Of a DNA stretch of 46,590 bases, positions 6,677 to 13,759 are shown piece by piece. The stretch spans positions 1 to 46,590 of the forward strand of contig CAYRIZ010000010.1 of NCBI GenBank assembly GCA_964424565.1, written 5' to 3'. Origin of the DNA: Avisuccinivibrio sp964424565. GTDB lineage: Bacteria; Pseudomonadota; Gammaproteobacteria; Enterobacterales; Succinivibrionaceae. The stretch's first letter is position 1. Each line of letters begins with the position of its first letter. The notes beneath the pieces are model-generated. The model had not been told where the DNA came from and searched no databases. It saw only the letters and a list, made by a program, of their open reading frames with translations. The position numbers were made by a program, and so were the translations under genes.

Positions 6677-9555
6677 TGGGCATCAGCCCAGTTGCTGCCT
6701 ATACCTATACCCACTTCCAGCGGCACACTCAGCTCGGCGGCTCCCTCCATGATTTCCCGAATCTTGGCGGCAGCCTCAGAGGCAAATTCTTCCCGGACTT
6801 CAAACACCAGCTCATCGTGCACCTGCAGGGTCAGGCGGATCTGATCAGGCGGCAGCGAGGCAATCCAGGCATGTACCCGCAGCATGGCCTCCTTGATGAT
6901 GTCGGCGGCAGAGCCCTGCATGGGAGCATTGACGGCCGCCCTTTCGGCTCCGGCCTGCTGCCTCTTGTCCTGGGCATTGATGGCCGCAAAGCTGATATGC
7001 CGGCCGCAGAGGGTGGTCACATAACCCTGCCGGTGGGCTTCCTCCTTGACCTGCTGCATATAAAGCCGCACTTTGGGGTAGCGAGCAAAGTAACGGTTGA
7101 TGTAATCCTGGGCTGCCTTGTGGCTCATGCCGGTCTGTCTGGCCAGGCCGTGTGCCCCCATGCCGTACATCAAACCAAAATTGGTGGCCTTGGCATGGGA
7201 GCGCTCGGCCGGGGTCACCTCTTCTATGGCCTTGCCCAGCACCTCGGCGGCAGTGGCCCGGTGAATGTCCCGGCCCTGCAGAAAGGCCTGAATCAAGGCC
7301 GGCTCCTGGGAAATATGGGCAATCAGGCGCAACTCTATTTGTGAGTAATCGGCCGACAGGATGACCCAGCCCTCAGGAGCGCAGAAAGCCCGGCGCACTC
7401 TTTTGCCTTCTTCCGTGCGGGCAGGAATATTCTGCAGATTGGGATCGGAGGAGGACAGTCTGCCGGTGGCTGTACCAGCCTGATTAAAGGAGGTGTAAAT
7501 GCGCCCGTTGGGACAGATCAGCTGCGGCAGCTTCTCTGTATAGGTGGAAATCAGTTTGGACAATTCCCTGTAGCGCAGCACCAGATTGGCTATATCGTAC
7601 ACCGGGGCAATCTCCCGCAGCACTTCCTCGGCCGTGGAGTAGGAGTACACCCCGCCTTTGCCCAATTTGGCCTTGCGCGGATAAGGGATCCCCAGATCGG
7701 AAAACAGCACCTGCCCCAGCTGCTTGGGGGAGGAAATATTAAAGCTCTGCCCTGCCGCCGTGAATATATCCCGCTGACACACCGACAATTCTTCATTGAG
7801 CTTGCTGTTCTGCAGATTAAGCTCCCGGGCCGAGACATAGGCGCCGCAGCATTCCATGGCAAAGAGCACCTGCAGCAAAGGCATCTCCTGGCTGAAAAAG
7901 AACTGCTCCAGCTCCGGCCCCTGCTGCCGCAGCTCCTGCAGCAACTTTTCTCCCAGGCGCAGACTGACCTCGGCATCTTCAGCCGAATAGCGGCAGGCAT
8001 CCTCCACCGGCACCTGCGAGAAGTTCACTCCGCGGCTGCCGCCGGTGATCTCCTCATAGGTAATGGTCTTGTAGTGCAGATAAGAAGCCGCCAGATCATC
8101 CAAAGACACCCGCTGAATGGAATTGAGCAGATGAGCCGCCAGCATGCTGTCGCAGTACACTCCCTGCACACTGAGATCGGCGGCGAATTTGAGCACCAGC
8201 AGATCGAATTTCAAATTGTGGCCATATTTTTTAATACTGCTGTCCTGCAGCAGGGGCCCCAGGTGCTTTTTGATCACCTCCAGCGGCAGCTGCGGCGGGC
8301 AGGTCAGATACTGATGCCCCACCGGAATGTAGTACCCCAGCCCCGGGCGCGGAGACAGGGAAATGCCCACCAGATGACAGGTCTGAGCCCGCAGGCTGTC
8401 TGTTTCCGTATCCAGGGCACAGATCCCGTATTTAGTAATCTCCGCCACAGCCTGCTGCAGTTTTTCCTCGGTATCGATCAGCACTGCCTGTAGACCGTAA
8501 CTTGCAAAATCCTGATACTCAGCAGGACCGCCGGCGGACTCCGGTGCTGCCGCAGCTTCACTGCCGGCCGCTGCTGCCGCGCTGCCTGATTTGGGCTCAG
8601 GGACCACTCCCATCAGCAGATTGCCCGCAAACAGTTTGGCATAAGCGCTGGCCTGCAGAATGCTCTGTACTTTTTCTCCGCCCAGGATTTCCAGCTCTTC
8701 CTTGAACAGGCGGCGGAACTCCAGCAGGCGGTAGAGCTCCACCAGCTTTTCATGGCAGGGCTGGGGTTTTTGCAGCTCATCCAAGGCCACAGGCAGCGGC
8801 AGATCGGTTTTGATGGTAGCCAGGCTGTAGGATAATTTAATGGTCTCCAGCTCCGCGCGGAAACGCTCGGCAAATTTGGAGGCCCCGCGGAACTTCAGAT
8901 CTTTTACTTCATCCAGGTGTTCCTCTATGCTGGCTATGCCGCCCAGGGAGTTGAGCAGCTCACAGGCTGTTTTGCTGCCCACCTTGCTCATGCCGGGGAT
9001 ATTGTCCGAGGTGTCACCCTTGAGGGCCAGAAAATCTATGATGAGCTCAGGATAGACGCCGTATTTTTCCTTGACGGCCTCGCGATCGAAAAACTGCTCC
9101 TTCATGCCGTCATAGAGGATGATTTGATCGGACACCAGCTGCGCCAAATCCTTATCTCCGGTGCAGATCACCACCTTTCTGCCCTGCTCTGCCGCCTGCC
9201 GGGCATAGGAGCCCAGCACATCATCGGCTTCCACCCCGGATTCAATGACCATGGGGAAACCCATGGCCTGCACCAGCTGCCGCACATAATCCAGCTGAAT
9301 GATGAGATCCTCGGGCATGGGCGGGCGGTTGGCCTTGTATTCAGGATAAATCTCTGCCCTGAAGCTTCGGCCCTTGGCATCAAAGACCACCAGAAAATTA
9401 CTGTCCTCAAAGCGTTCCAGCAGGCTCTGCAGCATATTGCTCATGATGAGCACGGCCCCGGTGGGCAGGCCGGTGGAAGTGGTAAAGCCTTTTTTGGCCG
9501 CGTAGTAGGCGCGATAAAGAAAAGAAGAGCCGTCGATCAGGATCAGCGGGAGCAT
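6673..9555 (-). CDS. polA: DNA polymerase I
   Basis: The 960-residue protein has the full three-domain plan. The 5'-3' exonuclease is at about 1-300 (ILIDGSSFLYRAYYA, VFDAKGRSFR, SDNIPGM). A Gly/Ala-rich linker lies at about 320-345. The 3'-5' proofreading domain keeps its acidic residues (ALDTETDSL, GHNLKFDLLVL, YSAEDAEVSL). The Klenow polymerase domain has motif A SADYSQIELRL, motif B RSHAKATNFGLMYG and motif C QVHDELVFE. It acts in Okazaki fragment processing and repair. The start at 9555 has AAGGAG 7 nt upstream. The gene is convergent with lpxH, and the stop codons overlap in a shared CTAG at 6673-6676. Confidence 0.98.
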   Translation of the reverse strand: MLPLILIDGSSFLYRAYYAAKKGFTTSTGLPTGAVLIMSNMLQSLLERFEDSNFLVVFDAKGRSFRAEIYPEYKANRPPMPEDLIIQLDYVRQLVQAMGFPMVIESGVEADDVLGSYARQAAEQGRKVVICTGDKDLAQLVSDQIILYDGMKEQFFDREAVKEKYGVYPELIIDFLALKGDTSDNIPGMSKVGSKTACELLNSLGGIASIEEHLDEVKDLKFRGASKFAERFRAELETIKLSYSLATIKTDLPLPVALDELQKPQPCHEKLVELYRLLEFRRLFKEELEILGGEKVQSILQASAYAKLFAGNLLMGVVPEPKSGSAAAAAGSEAAAAPESAGGPAEYQDFASYGLQAVLIDTEEKLQQAVAEITKYGICALDTETDSLRAQTCHLVGISLSPRPGLGYYIPVGHQYLTCPPQLPLEVIKKHLGPLLQDSSIKKYGHNLKFDLLVLKFAADLSVQGVYCDSMLAAHLLNSIQRVSLDDLAASYLHYKTITYEEITGGSRGVNFSQVPVEDACRYSAEDAEVSLRLGEKLLQELRQQGPELEQFFFSQEMPLLQVLFAMECCGAYVSARELNLQNSKLNEELSVCQRDIFTAAGQSFNISSPKQLGQVLFSDLGIPYPRKAKLGKGGVYSYSTAEEVLREIAPVYDIANLVLRYRELSKLISTYTEKLPQLICPNGRIYTSFNQAGTATGRLSSSDPNLQNIPARTEEGKRVRRAFCAPEGWVILSADYSQIELRLIAHISQEPALIQAFLQGRDIHRATAAEVLGKAIEEVTPAERSHAKATNFGLMYGMGAHGLARQTGMSHKAAQDYINRYFARYPKVRLYMQQVKEEAHRQGYVTTLCGRHISFAAINAQDKRQQAGAERAAVNAPMQGSAADIIKEAMLRVHAWIASLPPDQIRLTLQVHDELVFEVREEFASEAAAKIREIMEGAAELSVPLEVGIGIGSNWADAH

Positions 9556-9860
9556 AGTTTCTCCTTACAGCAAAAAGCAGGCAGCAGACAGGTAATCATA
9601 AATGCATAAATGCGGAGGCCGGCAGAAAAAAGCTCATTCGGCCGGCATACCCCGGGGAATTGTAACCCATTGCCGGCAAATTAAGCTTTTTTGGAGTAGA
9701 ATCCCCAGCCGTGCCGCCGCGGCCGGCCCTGCACAGCAGAGCCGCACCGCTCCGGCAGTTATACGCAAAAGAGCCACAGGCGGCAAAAGCCTGCTCTTTG
9801 GTGTTTGATGGCAGATCCGGCCTGCAGCCGGGCTGCAGCATTTACAATTTGGTGAAAAAA
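9556..9860. other. Intergenic region between divergent polA and yhhQ
   Basis: These 305 bp hold no gene I can support. They contain the polA ribosome site (near 9561-9570), a 10-bp palindrome TTGCCGGCAA at 9670-9679, and a GC-rich stretch from about 9708 to 9750. I saw no convincing -35/-10 pair for yhhQ and no preQ1-type riboswitch. Confidence 0.5.
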
Positions 9861-10505
9861 ATGAGTCTACAGCAACCTCTTAAAAAACTGTTCTGCCTGC
9901 ACGTCTTTATCATTGTGCTCAGCAATTACGCCGTACAAATCCCCTGCACCGTCCTGGGGGTGGAAACCACCATGGGCACCTTTACCTATCCCTTTATTTT
10001 TCTGACCACCGATTTGACCGTGCGCCTGTACGGCTCCGAGCCGGCCCGCCGGGTGATCTTCATAGCCATGCTCCCCGCCCTGATCATTTCCTACTTTGTG
10101 GGTACTTTGTTTGCCCACGGCTCTTATCAGGGCTTTGGGGCGCTGGCTGTGTTTTCCATTTTTGTGTTCAGAATTGCGGCTGCTTCCTTCAGCGCCTATG
10201 TGGTAGGACAGCTGGCTGATATTCTGGTATTTTCCCGCCTGCGCCGCATGCGGCAGTGGTGGCCGGCCCCGGCAGCCTCTTCTGTGGTAGGCAATGCGCT
10301 GGATACCTTTGTGTTTTATTTCATTGCCTTCTGGCACACCACCGATGCCTACATGGCTTCGCACTGGATCCCGCTGGGTATTGTGGACTATGTAGTCAAG
10401 GTCATAGCCTCACTGGCATTATTTGTCCCCTTGTACGGCATAATTCTGAGTTTTCTGGCAAAGTATGTCTTCAAGCGGCCGCTTACTGCCGTACAGCTTC
10501 CCTGA
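9861..10505 (+). CDS. yhhQ: Queuosine precursor transporter (YhhQ/QPTR)
   Basis: The 214-residue integral membrane protein matches E. coli YhhQ along its length: SNYAVQIPCTVLGVETTMGTFTYPFIFLTTDLTVRLYG, RRVIFIAMLPALIISYF and GNALDTFVFYFIAFWHT. About six hydrophobic segments are visible. The family imports queuosine precursors (preQ0/preQ1) for tRNA modification. The start is the ATG at 9861 after GGTGAAAAAA; the open frame extends further upstream but without family similarity. It is read alone, between polA and trxA. Confidence 0.92.
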   Translation: MSLQQPLKKLFCLHVFIIVLSNYAVQIPCTVLGVETTMGTFTYPFIFLTTDLTVRLYGSEPARRVIFIAMLPALIISYFVGTLFAHGSYQGFGALAVFSIFVFRIAAASFSAYVVGQLADILVFSRLRRMRQWWPAPAASSVVGNALDTFVFYFIAFWHTTDAYMASHWIPLGIVDYVVKVIASLALFVPLYGIILSFLAKYVFKRPLTAVQLP

Positions 10506-10560
10506 TCAAACAGCGCTGCCTGAACAAAAATATCACTCTGCAGGCAGCTGCGGCGGTTCG

Positions 10561-10569
10561 TGCTAAGAT
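10561..10569 (+). promoter_or_regulatory. Extended -10 promoter element for trxA
   Basis: TGC followed by TAAGAT forms an extended -10. The -35 region is poor, as is usual for extended -10 promoters. The start would fall near 10576, about 25 nt before the trxA ATG. Confidence 0.45.
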
Positions 10570-10600
10570 TGAGAAAACTTTAATTTGAGGGCTTTCTTAA

Positions 10601-10918
10601 ATGAGCGTTGTACATATCAATGATGAAGAATTCGAGACTGAGGTCTTAAAGAGCGATGTCCCTGTTCTGGTCGATTTCTGGGCCCCCTGGTGCGGCCCCT
10701 GCAAGATGATCGGCCCTATTCTGGAACAGCTGGCAGAAGAGCTCGAGGGCGTGAAAATCTGCAAGATCGACATAGATCAGAACACCGCCTGGGCCTCCAA
10801 GCTGGGCATCATGAGCATTCCCACCCTGCTGGTCTATCAGGACGGCGAGATCACTGCCAAGCAGGTAGGCGCTCTGCCCAAGGAAGAACTGAAGAACTTT
10901 ATCATCAGCCACATTTAA
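10601..10918 (+). CDS. trxA: Thioredoxin 1
   Basis: The 105-residue protein has the redox motif WCGPCK (Cys31, Cys34), preceded by the conserved Asp25 and followed by the cis-Pro loop MSIPTLLVY. It reduces protein disulfides in the cytoplasm using electrons from thioredoxin reductase. A GAGGG ribosome site lies about 9 nt upstream. In E. coli trxA is followed directly by rho on the same strand; here ddl intervenes and rho is reversed. A strong terminator follows. Confidence 0.97.
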   Translation: MSVVHINDEEFETEVLKSDVPVLVDFWAPWCGPCKMIGPILEQLAEELEGVKICKIDIDQNTAWASKLGIMSIPTLLVYQDGEITAKQVGALPKEELKNFIISHI

Positions 10919-10936
10919 GACGCTGATGGCAGAAGT

Positions 10937-10990
10937 CCGGTGCCAAATTGGAGCACCGGCACCTAAGGCTCCCCCGGCGGGAGCTTTTTT
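10937..10990 (+). terminator. Double hairpin with T-run after trxA
   Basis: A first stem CCGGTGC/GCACCGG (10937-10943, 10953-10959) is followed by a second stem GCTCCC/GGGAGC (10968-10973, 10979-10984) and six Ts. The second hairpin is a textbook intrinsic terminator. Confidence 0.85.
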
Positions 10991-11042
10991 ATTGCCTGCA
11001 GCCGGCTTCAGCCGCGGCGCAATCAGCCGGCGGCCTGTTTTC

Positions 11043-11051
11043 TGCTAAACT
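11043..11051 (+). promoter_or_regulatory. Extended -10 promoter element for ddl
   Basis: TGC plus TAAACT resembles the extended -10 elements seen ahead of trxA and hemX. The start would be near 11058, which leaves a leader of about 44 nt before the ATG at 11102. Confidence 0.35.
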
Positions 11052-11101
11052 ACAGCCCAGCATTTACCATTGTGGAGGAAGAGCCGCGTGCTCTTAAAAC
11101 T

Positions 11102-12103
11102 ATGAGTTCAAATATCCTGCTGCTGTGCGGCGGCGACGGCGCTGAGCATGAAATCTCTCTCATCTCAGCTCAATTCCTGCTTGAGAATTTAAGACAGATC
11201 CCGGATTTTAATGTCATTTACTGCTGTCTGCATGAAGGCAGATTTACCCTGGAAGACGGCAGCTGCATTTATTTTATGCCGGACGGACAGATCAATATGC
11301 ACGGCCAGCTCCTGAAAATAGACTGCGCCGTGCCCTGCCTGCACGGCACCCCGGGCGAGACCGGTGAAATTCAGTCATTTTTCCGCCTCAACGGCATTCC
11401 CTATATAGGCTGCAGTGAAGACGCCAGTCTCAAGTGCTTCAACAAGATCACCACCAAGCTCTATCTGACGGCCCTGGGCATCAACAATACTCCCTACACC
11501 TGGCTTATAGATCAGTCAGAGGCCTCCTTAAAGGAAGCCTATGCGGCCTTTGCCGTCTGGAATCAGGACGTTTACGTCAAAGCCGCCTCCCAGGGCTCAT
11601 CCATAGGCTGCTATCATGTGCAGAATCATGACGATTTGCGTGACTGCATAGCCGAGGCCTTCAGTTATGCCGACAGCGTGCTCATAGAAAAGAATATAGA
11701 GCACCGCGAGCTGGAAGTGGCCGCCTATGAAACAGATGCTGGCCTGATCATTACCCCGCCGGGCGAGATCATCATGCCCCAGTCCGTGTTCTACACCTAT
11801 GAGGAGAAGTACTCTCAGGACTCCGGCACCGTCACCACGGTGGAGCCTGAGGGCCTGTCGGACAAGATCATCGAGGACATCCGCTCCATGGCCCGCCGGG
11901 CCTTTATCGGCCTGCAGCTGCGCGATCTGTCCCGCATAGATTTCTTCCTAACTCCTTCAGGAGAAGTGCTGATCAATGAAATCAACACCTTCCCGGGCAT
12001 GACTCCCATTTCCATGTTCCCCAAACTGCTGGCCCATCACGGCGACAGCATGCCCGCCTTCCTGGCAGGATGCATCAGACGTGCCACAGCACGCGGCTGC
12101 TGA
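11102..12103 (+). CDS. ddl: D-alanine--D-alanine ligase
   Basis: This ATP-grasp enzyme joins two D-alanines for the peptidoglycan precursor. The 333-residue protein shows GGDGAEHEISL at the N-terminus, CLHGTPGETGEIQ, YVKAASQGSSIG, IEKNIEHRELEVA and the metal-binding end DFFLTPSGEVLINEINTFPGM. Its length is between E. coli DdlA (364) and DdlB (306). It stands outside the mra/mur cluster where ddlB normally sits. The start is uncertain: the ATG at 11102 fits the family but lacks a good ribosome site at normal spacing (GAGGAAGAG is 18 nt away), and an in-frame GTG at 11072 would add ten residues. Confidence 0.92.
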   Translation: MSSNILLLCGGDGAEHEISLISAQFLLENLRQIPDFNVIYCCLHEGRFTLEDGSCIYFMPDGQINMHGQLLKIDCAVPCLHGTPGETGEIQSFFRLNGIPYIGCSEDASLKCFNKITTKLYLTALGINNTPYTWLIDQSEASLKEAYAAFAVWNQDVYVKAASQGSSIGCYHVQNHDDLRDCIAEAFSYADSVLIEKNIEHRELEVAAYETDAGLIITPPGEIIMPQSVFYTYEEKYSQDSGTVTTVEPEGLSDKIIEDIRSMARRAFIGLQLRDLSRIDFFLTPSGEVLINEINTFPGMTPISMFPKLLAHHGDSMPAFLAGCIRRATARGC

Positions 12104-12218
12104 GAGCTGGACAAAACACCATCGGCCCGGCCTGGAACAGGCAGGAGAACAAAGCGCAGGCTGGGCTGCAGAGGGGCAGGAAAAGACTGGAATTGCAGGT
12201 CTTGTGACCAAATCTGAA

Positions 12219-12248
12219 ACCAGGCGCTTTTCCCGTGCCGCGCCTGGT
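12219..12248 (-). terminator. Inverted repeat downstream of rho
   Basis: A perfect 9-bp stem ACCAGGCGC/GCGCCTGGT with a 12-nt loop lies between the convergent ddl and rho stops. On the rho side it is followed by TTTCAGATTT, a weak T-rich tail. The remaining bases 12104-12218 show nothing else. Confidence 0.5.
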
Positions 12249-12270
12249 GCGGACAGTCTCACAAAGGCGC

Positions 12271-13530
12271 TTAGGAGCGCTTCATGGCCTCAAAGAACTC
12301 TTCATTGGTCTTGGTCAGGGAGAGCTTGTCAATCAGGAACTCCATAGCCTCAATCTCACCCATGGGATGCACGAACTTGCGCAGGATCCACATCTTCTGC
12401 AGCTCGTCAGGGGTGGTGAGCAGCTCCTCGCGGCGGGTACCTGATCTGGTGACGTCTATAGCCGGATAGACGCGCTTTTCGGCTATCTTGCGGGAGAGAT
12501 GCAGTTCCATGTTGCCCGTGCCCTTGAACTCCTCGTAGATCACTTCATCCATCTTGGAGCCGGTGTCGATCAGGGCCGTGGCTATGATGGTCAGGGAGCC
12601 GCCTTCTTCCACATTGCGGGCGGCACCAAACAGACGCTTGGGGCGCTGCAGGGCATTGGCATCCACACCACCGGTCAGCACCTTGCCTGAGGAAGGCACC
12701 ACGGTATTGTAGGCGCGGGCCAGACGGGTGATGGAATCCATCAGGATCACCACATCGCGCTTGTGCTCCACCAGACGCTTGGCTTTCTCGATCACCATCT
12801 CGGCTACCTGCACGTGGCGGGCGGCAGGCTCATCAAAGGTGGAAGCCACCACCTCACCCTTGACCATACGCTGCATTTCGGTCACTTCTTCAGGACGCTC
12901 ATCTATGAGCAGCACTATGAGGACGCATTCGGGATTGTTGACGGAGATGGAGTGGGCTACATTCTGCAGCAGCATGGTTTTGCCGGCTTTGGGAGGGGCG
13001 ACGATCAGACCGCGCTGGCCTTTGCCTATGGGAGCAGTCAAATCGATCACGCGGGCGGTGAGATCTTCCTTGGAACCGTTGCCCAGCTCCAGGCGCATTC
13101 TGCTGTCTGCAAAAAGCGGGGTTAAGTTTTCAAAGAGGATCTTGTTGCGGGCATTTTCAGGCTTCTCAAAGTTTACGGTATCAACTTTCAGCAGGGCAAA
13201 ATAGCGTTCGCCTTCCTTGGGGGGTCTGATCTTGCCGGAGATGGAGTCACCGGTGCGCAGATTGAAGCGGCGGACCTGACTGGGCGAGACATATATATCA
13301 TCCGGACCGGCCAGATAGGAGCTGTCGGCGCTTCTGAGGAAACCAAAACCATCCGGCAGAATTTCTATGACACCTTCGCCAAAGATATCTTCACCTGAGC
13401 GGGCGCAGTGTTTGAGCAGATTAAAGATGATTTCCTTTTTGCTCATGCGGGCACTGTTTTCAATGCCGTCGCGCTCACACATTTCGACCAGCTGTGCGAC
13501 CGGGGTATTCTTAAGTTCGTTGAGATTCAT
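12271..13530 (-). CDS. rho: Transcription termination factor Rho
   Basis: The 419-residue protein equals E. coli Rho in length. The N-terminal RNA-binding domain contains DGFGFLRS, and the ATPase core has Walker A APPKAGKTMLLQ, the Walker B/catalytic segment LIDERPEEVTEMQR, the Q-loop/R-loop region and DSITRLARAYN. Rho is the hexameric RNA helicase that ends transcription. It is read alone, convergent with ddl and downstream of uvrD on the same strand. The ATG at 13530 has no obvious ribosome site. A 5' leader of about 125 nt with a hairpin and a mini-ORF precedes it, compatible with the known autoregulation of rho. Confidence 0.97.
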   Translation of the reverse strand: MNLNELKNTPVAQLVEMCERDGIENSARMSKKEIIFNLLKHCARSGEDIFGEGVIEILPDGFGFLRSADSSYLAGPDDIYVSPSQVRRFNLRTGDSISGKIRPPKEGERYFALLKVDTVNFEKPENARNKILFENLTPLFADSRMRLELGNGSKEDLTARVIDLTAPIGKGQRGLIVAPPKAGKTMLLQNVAHSISVNNPECVLIVLLIDERPEEVTEMQRMVKGEVVASTFDEPAARHVQVAEMVIEKAKRLVEHKRDVVILMDSITRLARAYNTVVPSSGKVLTGGVDANALQRPKRLFGAARNVEEGGSLTIIATALIDTGSKMDEVIYEEFKGTGNMELHLSRKIAEKRVYPAIDVTRSGTRREELLTTPDELQKMWILRKFVHPMGEIEAMEFLIDKLSLTKTNEEFFEAMKRS

Positions 13531-13548
13531 TTTTTATCGGCTGACGGA

Positions 13549-13620
13549 TCAGCGTTTGCTTAAGTTATAAACAGGAAAATGAGAAATGCTGGCAAGCTGA
13601 AAATTGCTGTTGCGGCACAT
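13549..13620 (-). CDS. Possible 23-codon leader ORF upstream of rho
   Basis: An ATG-initiated reading frame of 23 codons (MCRNSNFQLASISHFPVYNL and three more residues) ends 18 bp before the rho start codon. In E. coli a short leader gene, rhoL, occupies the same place. I see no ribosome site before this ATG and no clear residue similarity to RhoL, so the call rests on position only. Confidence 0.22.
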   Translation of the reverse strand: MCRNSNFQLASISHFPVYNLSKR

Positions 13621-13635
13621 GTTTTTTTACACGGG

Positions 13636-13657
13636 AAAAGACGGCAGAACTGCCGTC
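13636..13657 (-). terminator. Hairpin with T-run between uvrD and rho
   Basis: On the minus strand the stem GACGGCA/TGCCGTC with loop GTTC is followed by TTTTCCC. It can end transcription arriving from uvrD. It also lies just after a candidate rho promoter, so the rho transcript may begin with this hairpin. Confidence 0.6.
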
Positions 13658-13664
13658 GGCGCAA

Positions 13665-13673
13665 ATCATAACA
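13665..13673 (-). promoter_or_regulatory. Candidate extended -10 promoter for rho
   Basis: On the minus strand TGT is followed by TATGAT. The predicted start is near 13658, immediately before the hairpin. The -35 region is weak. Confidence 0.4.
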
Positions 13674-13759
13674 CAAAGCTGCGTCATTTTGCCACAGCTT
13701 CAGGCTGAGCGGGCTGCCAAAAACGGCATTTTTACGGCTTTTGCCGCCTGCTGGAGCAA

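Noticed and set aside
9556..9860. preQ1 riboswitch upstream of yhhQ
   Set aside because: No C-rich loop or A-rich tail of the preQ1-I or preQ1-II type is recognisable.
9711..9860. N-terminal 50-residue extension of YhhQ
   Set aside because: The extension is Arg/Ala/Pro-rich, unlike YhhQ, and the ATG at 9861 gives the family N-terminus.
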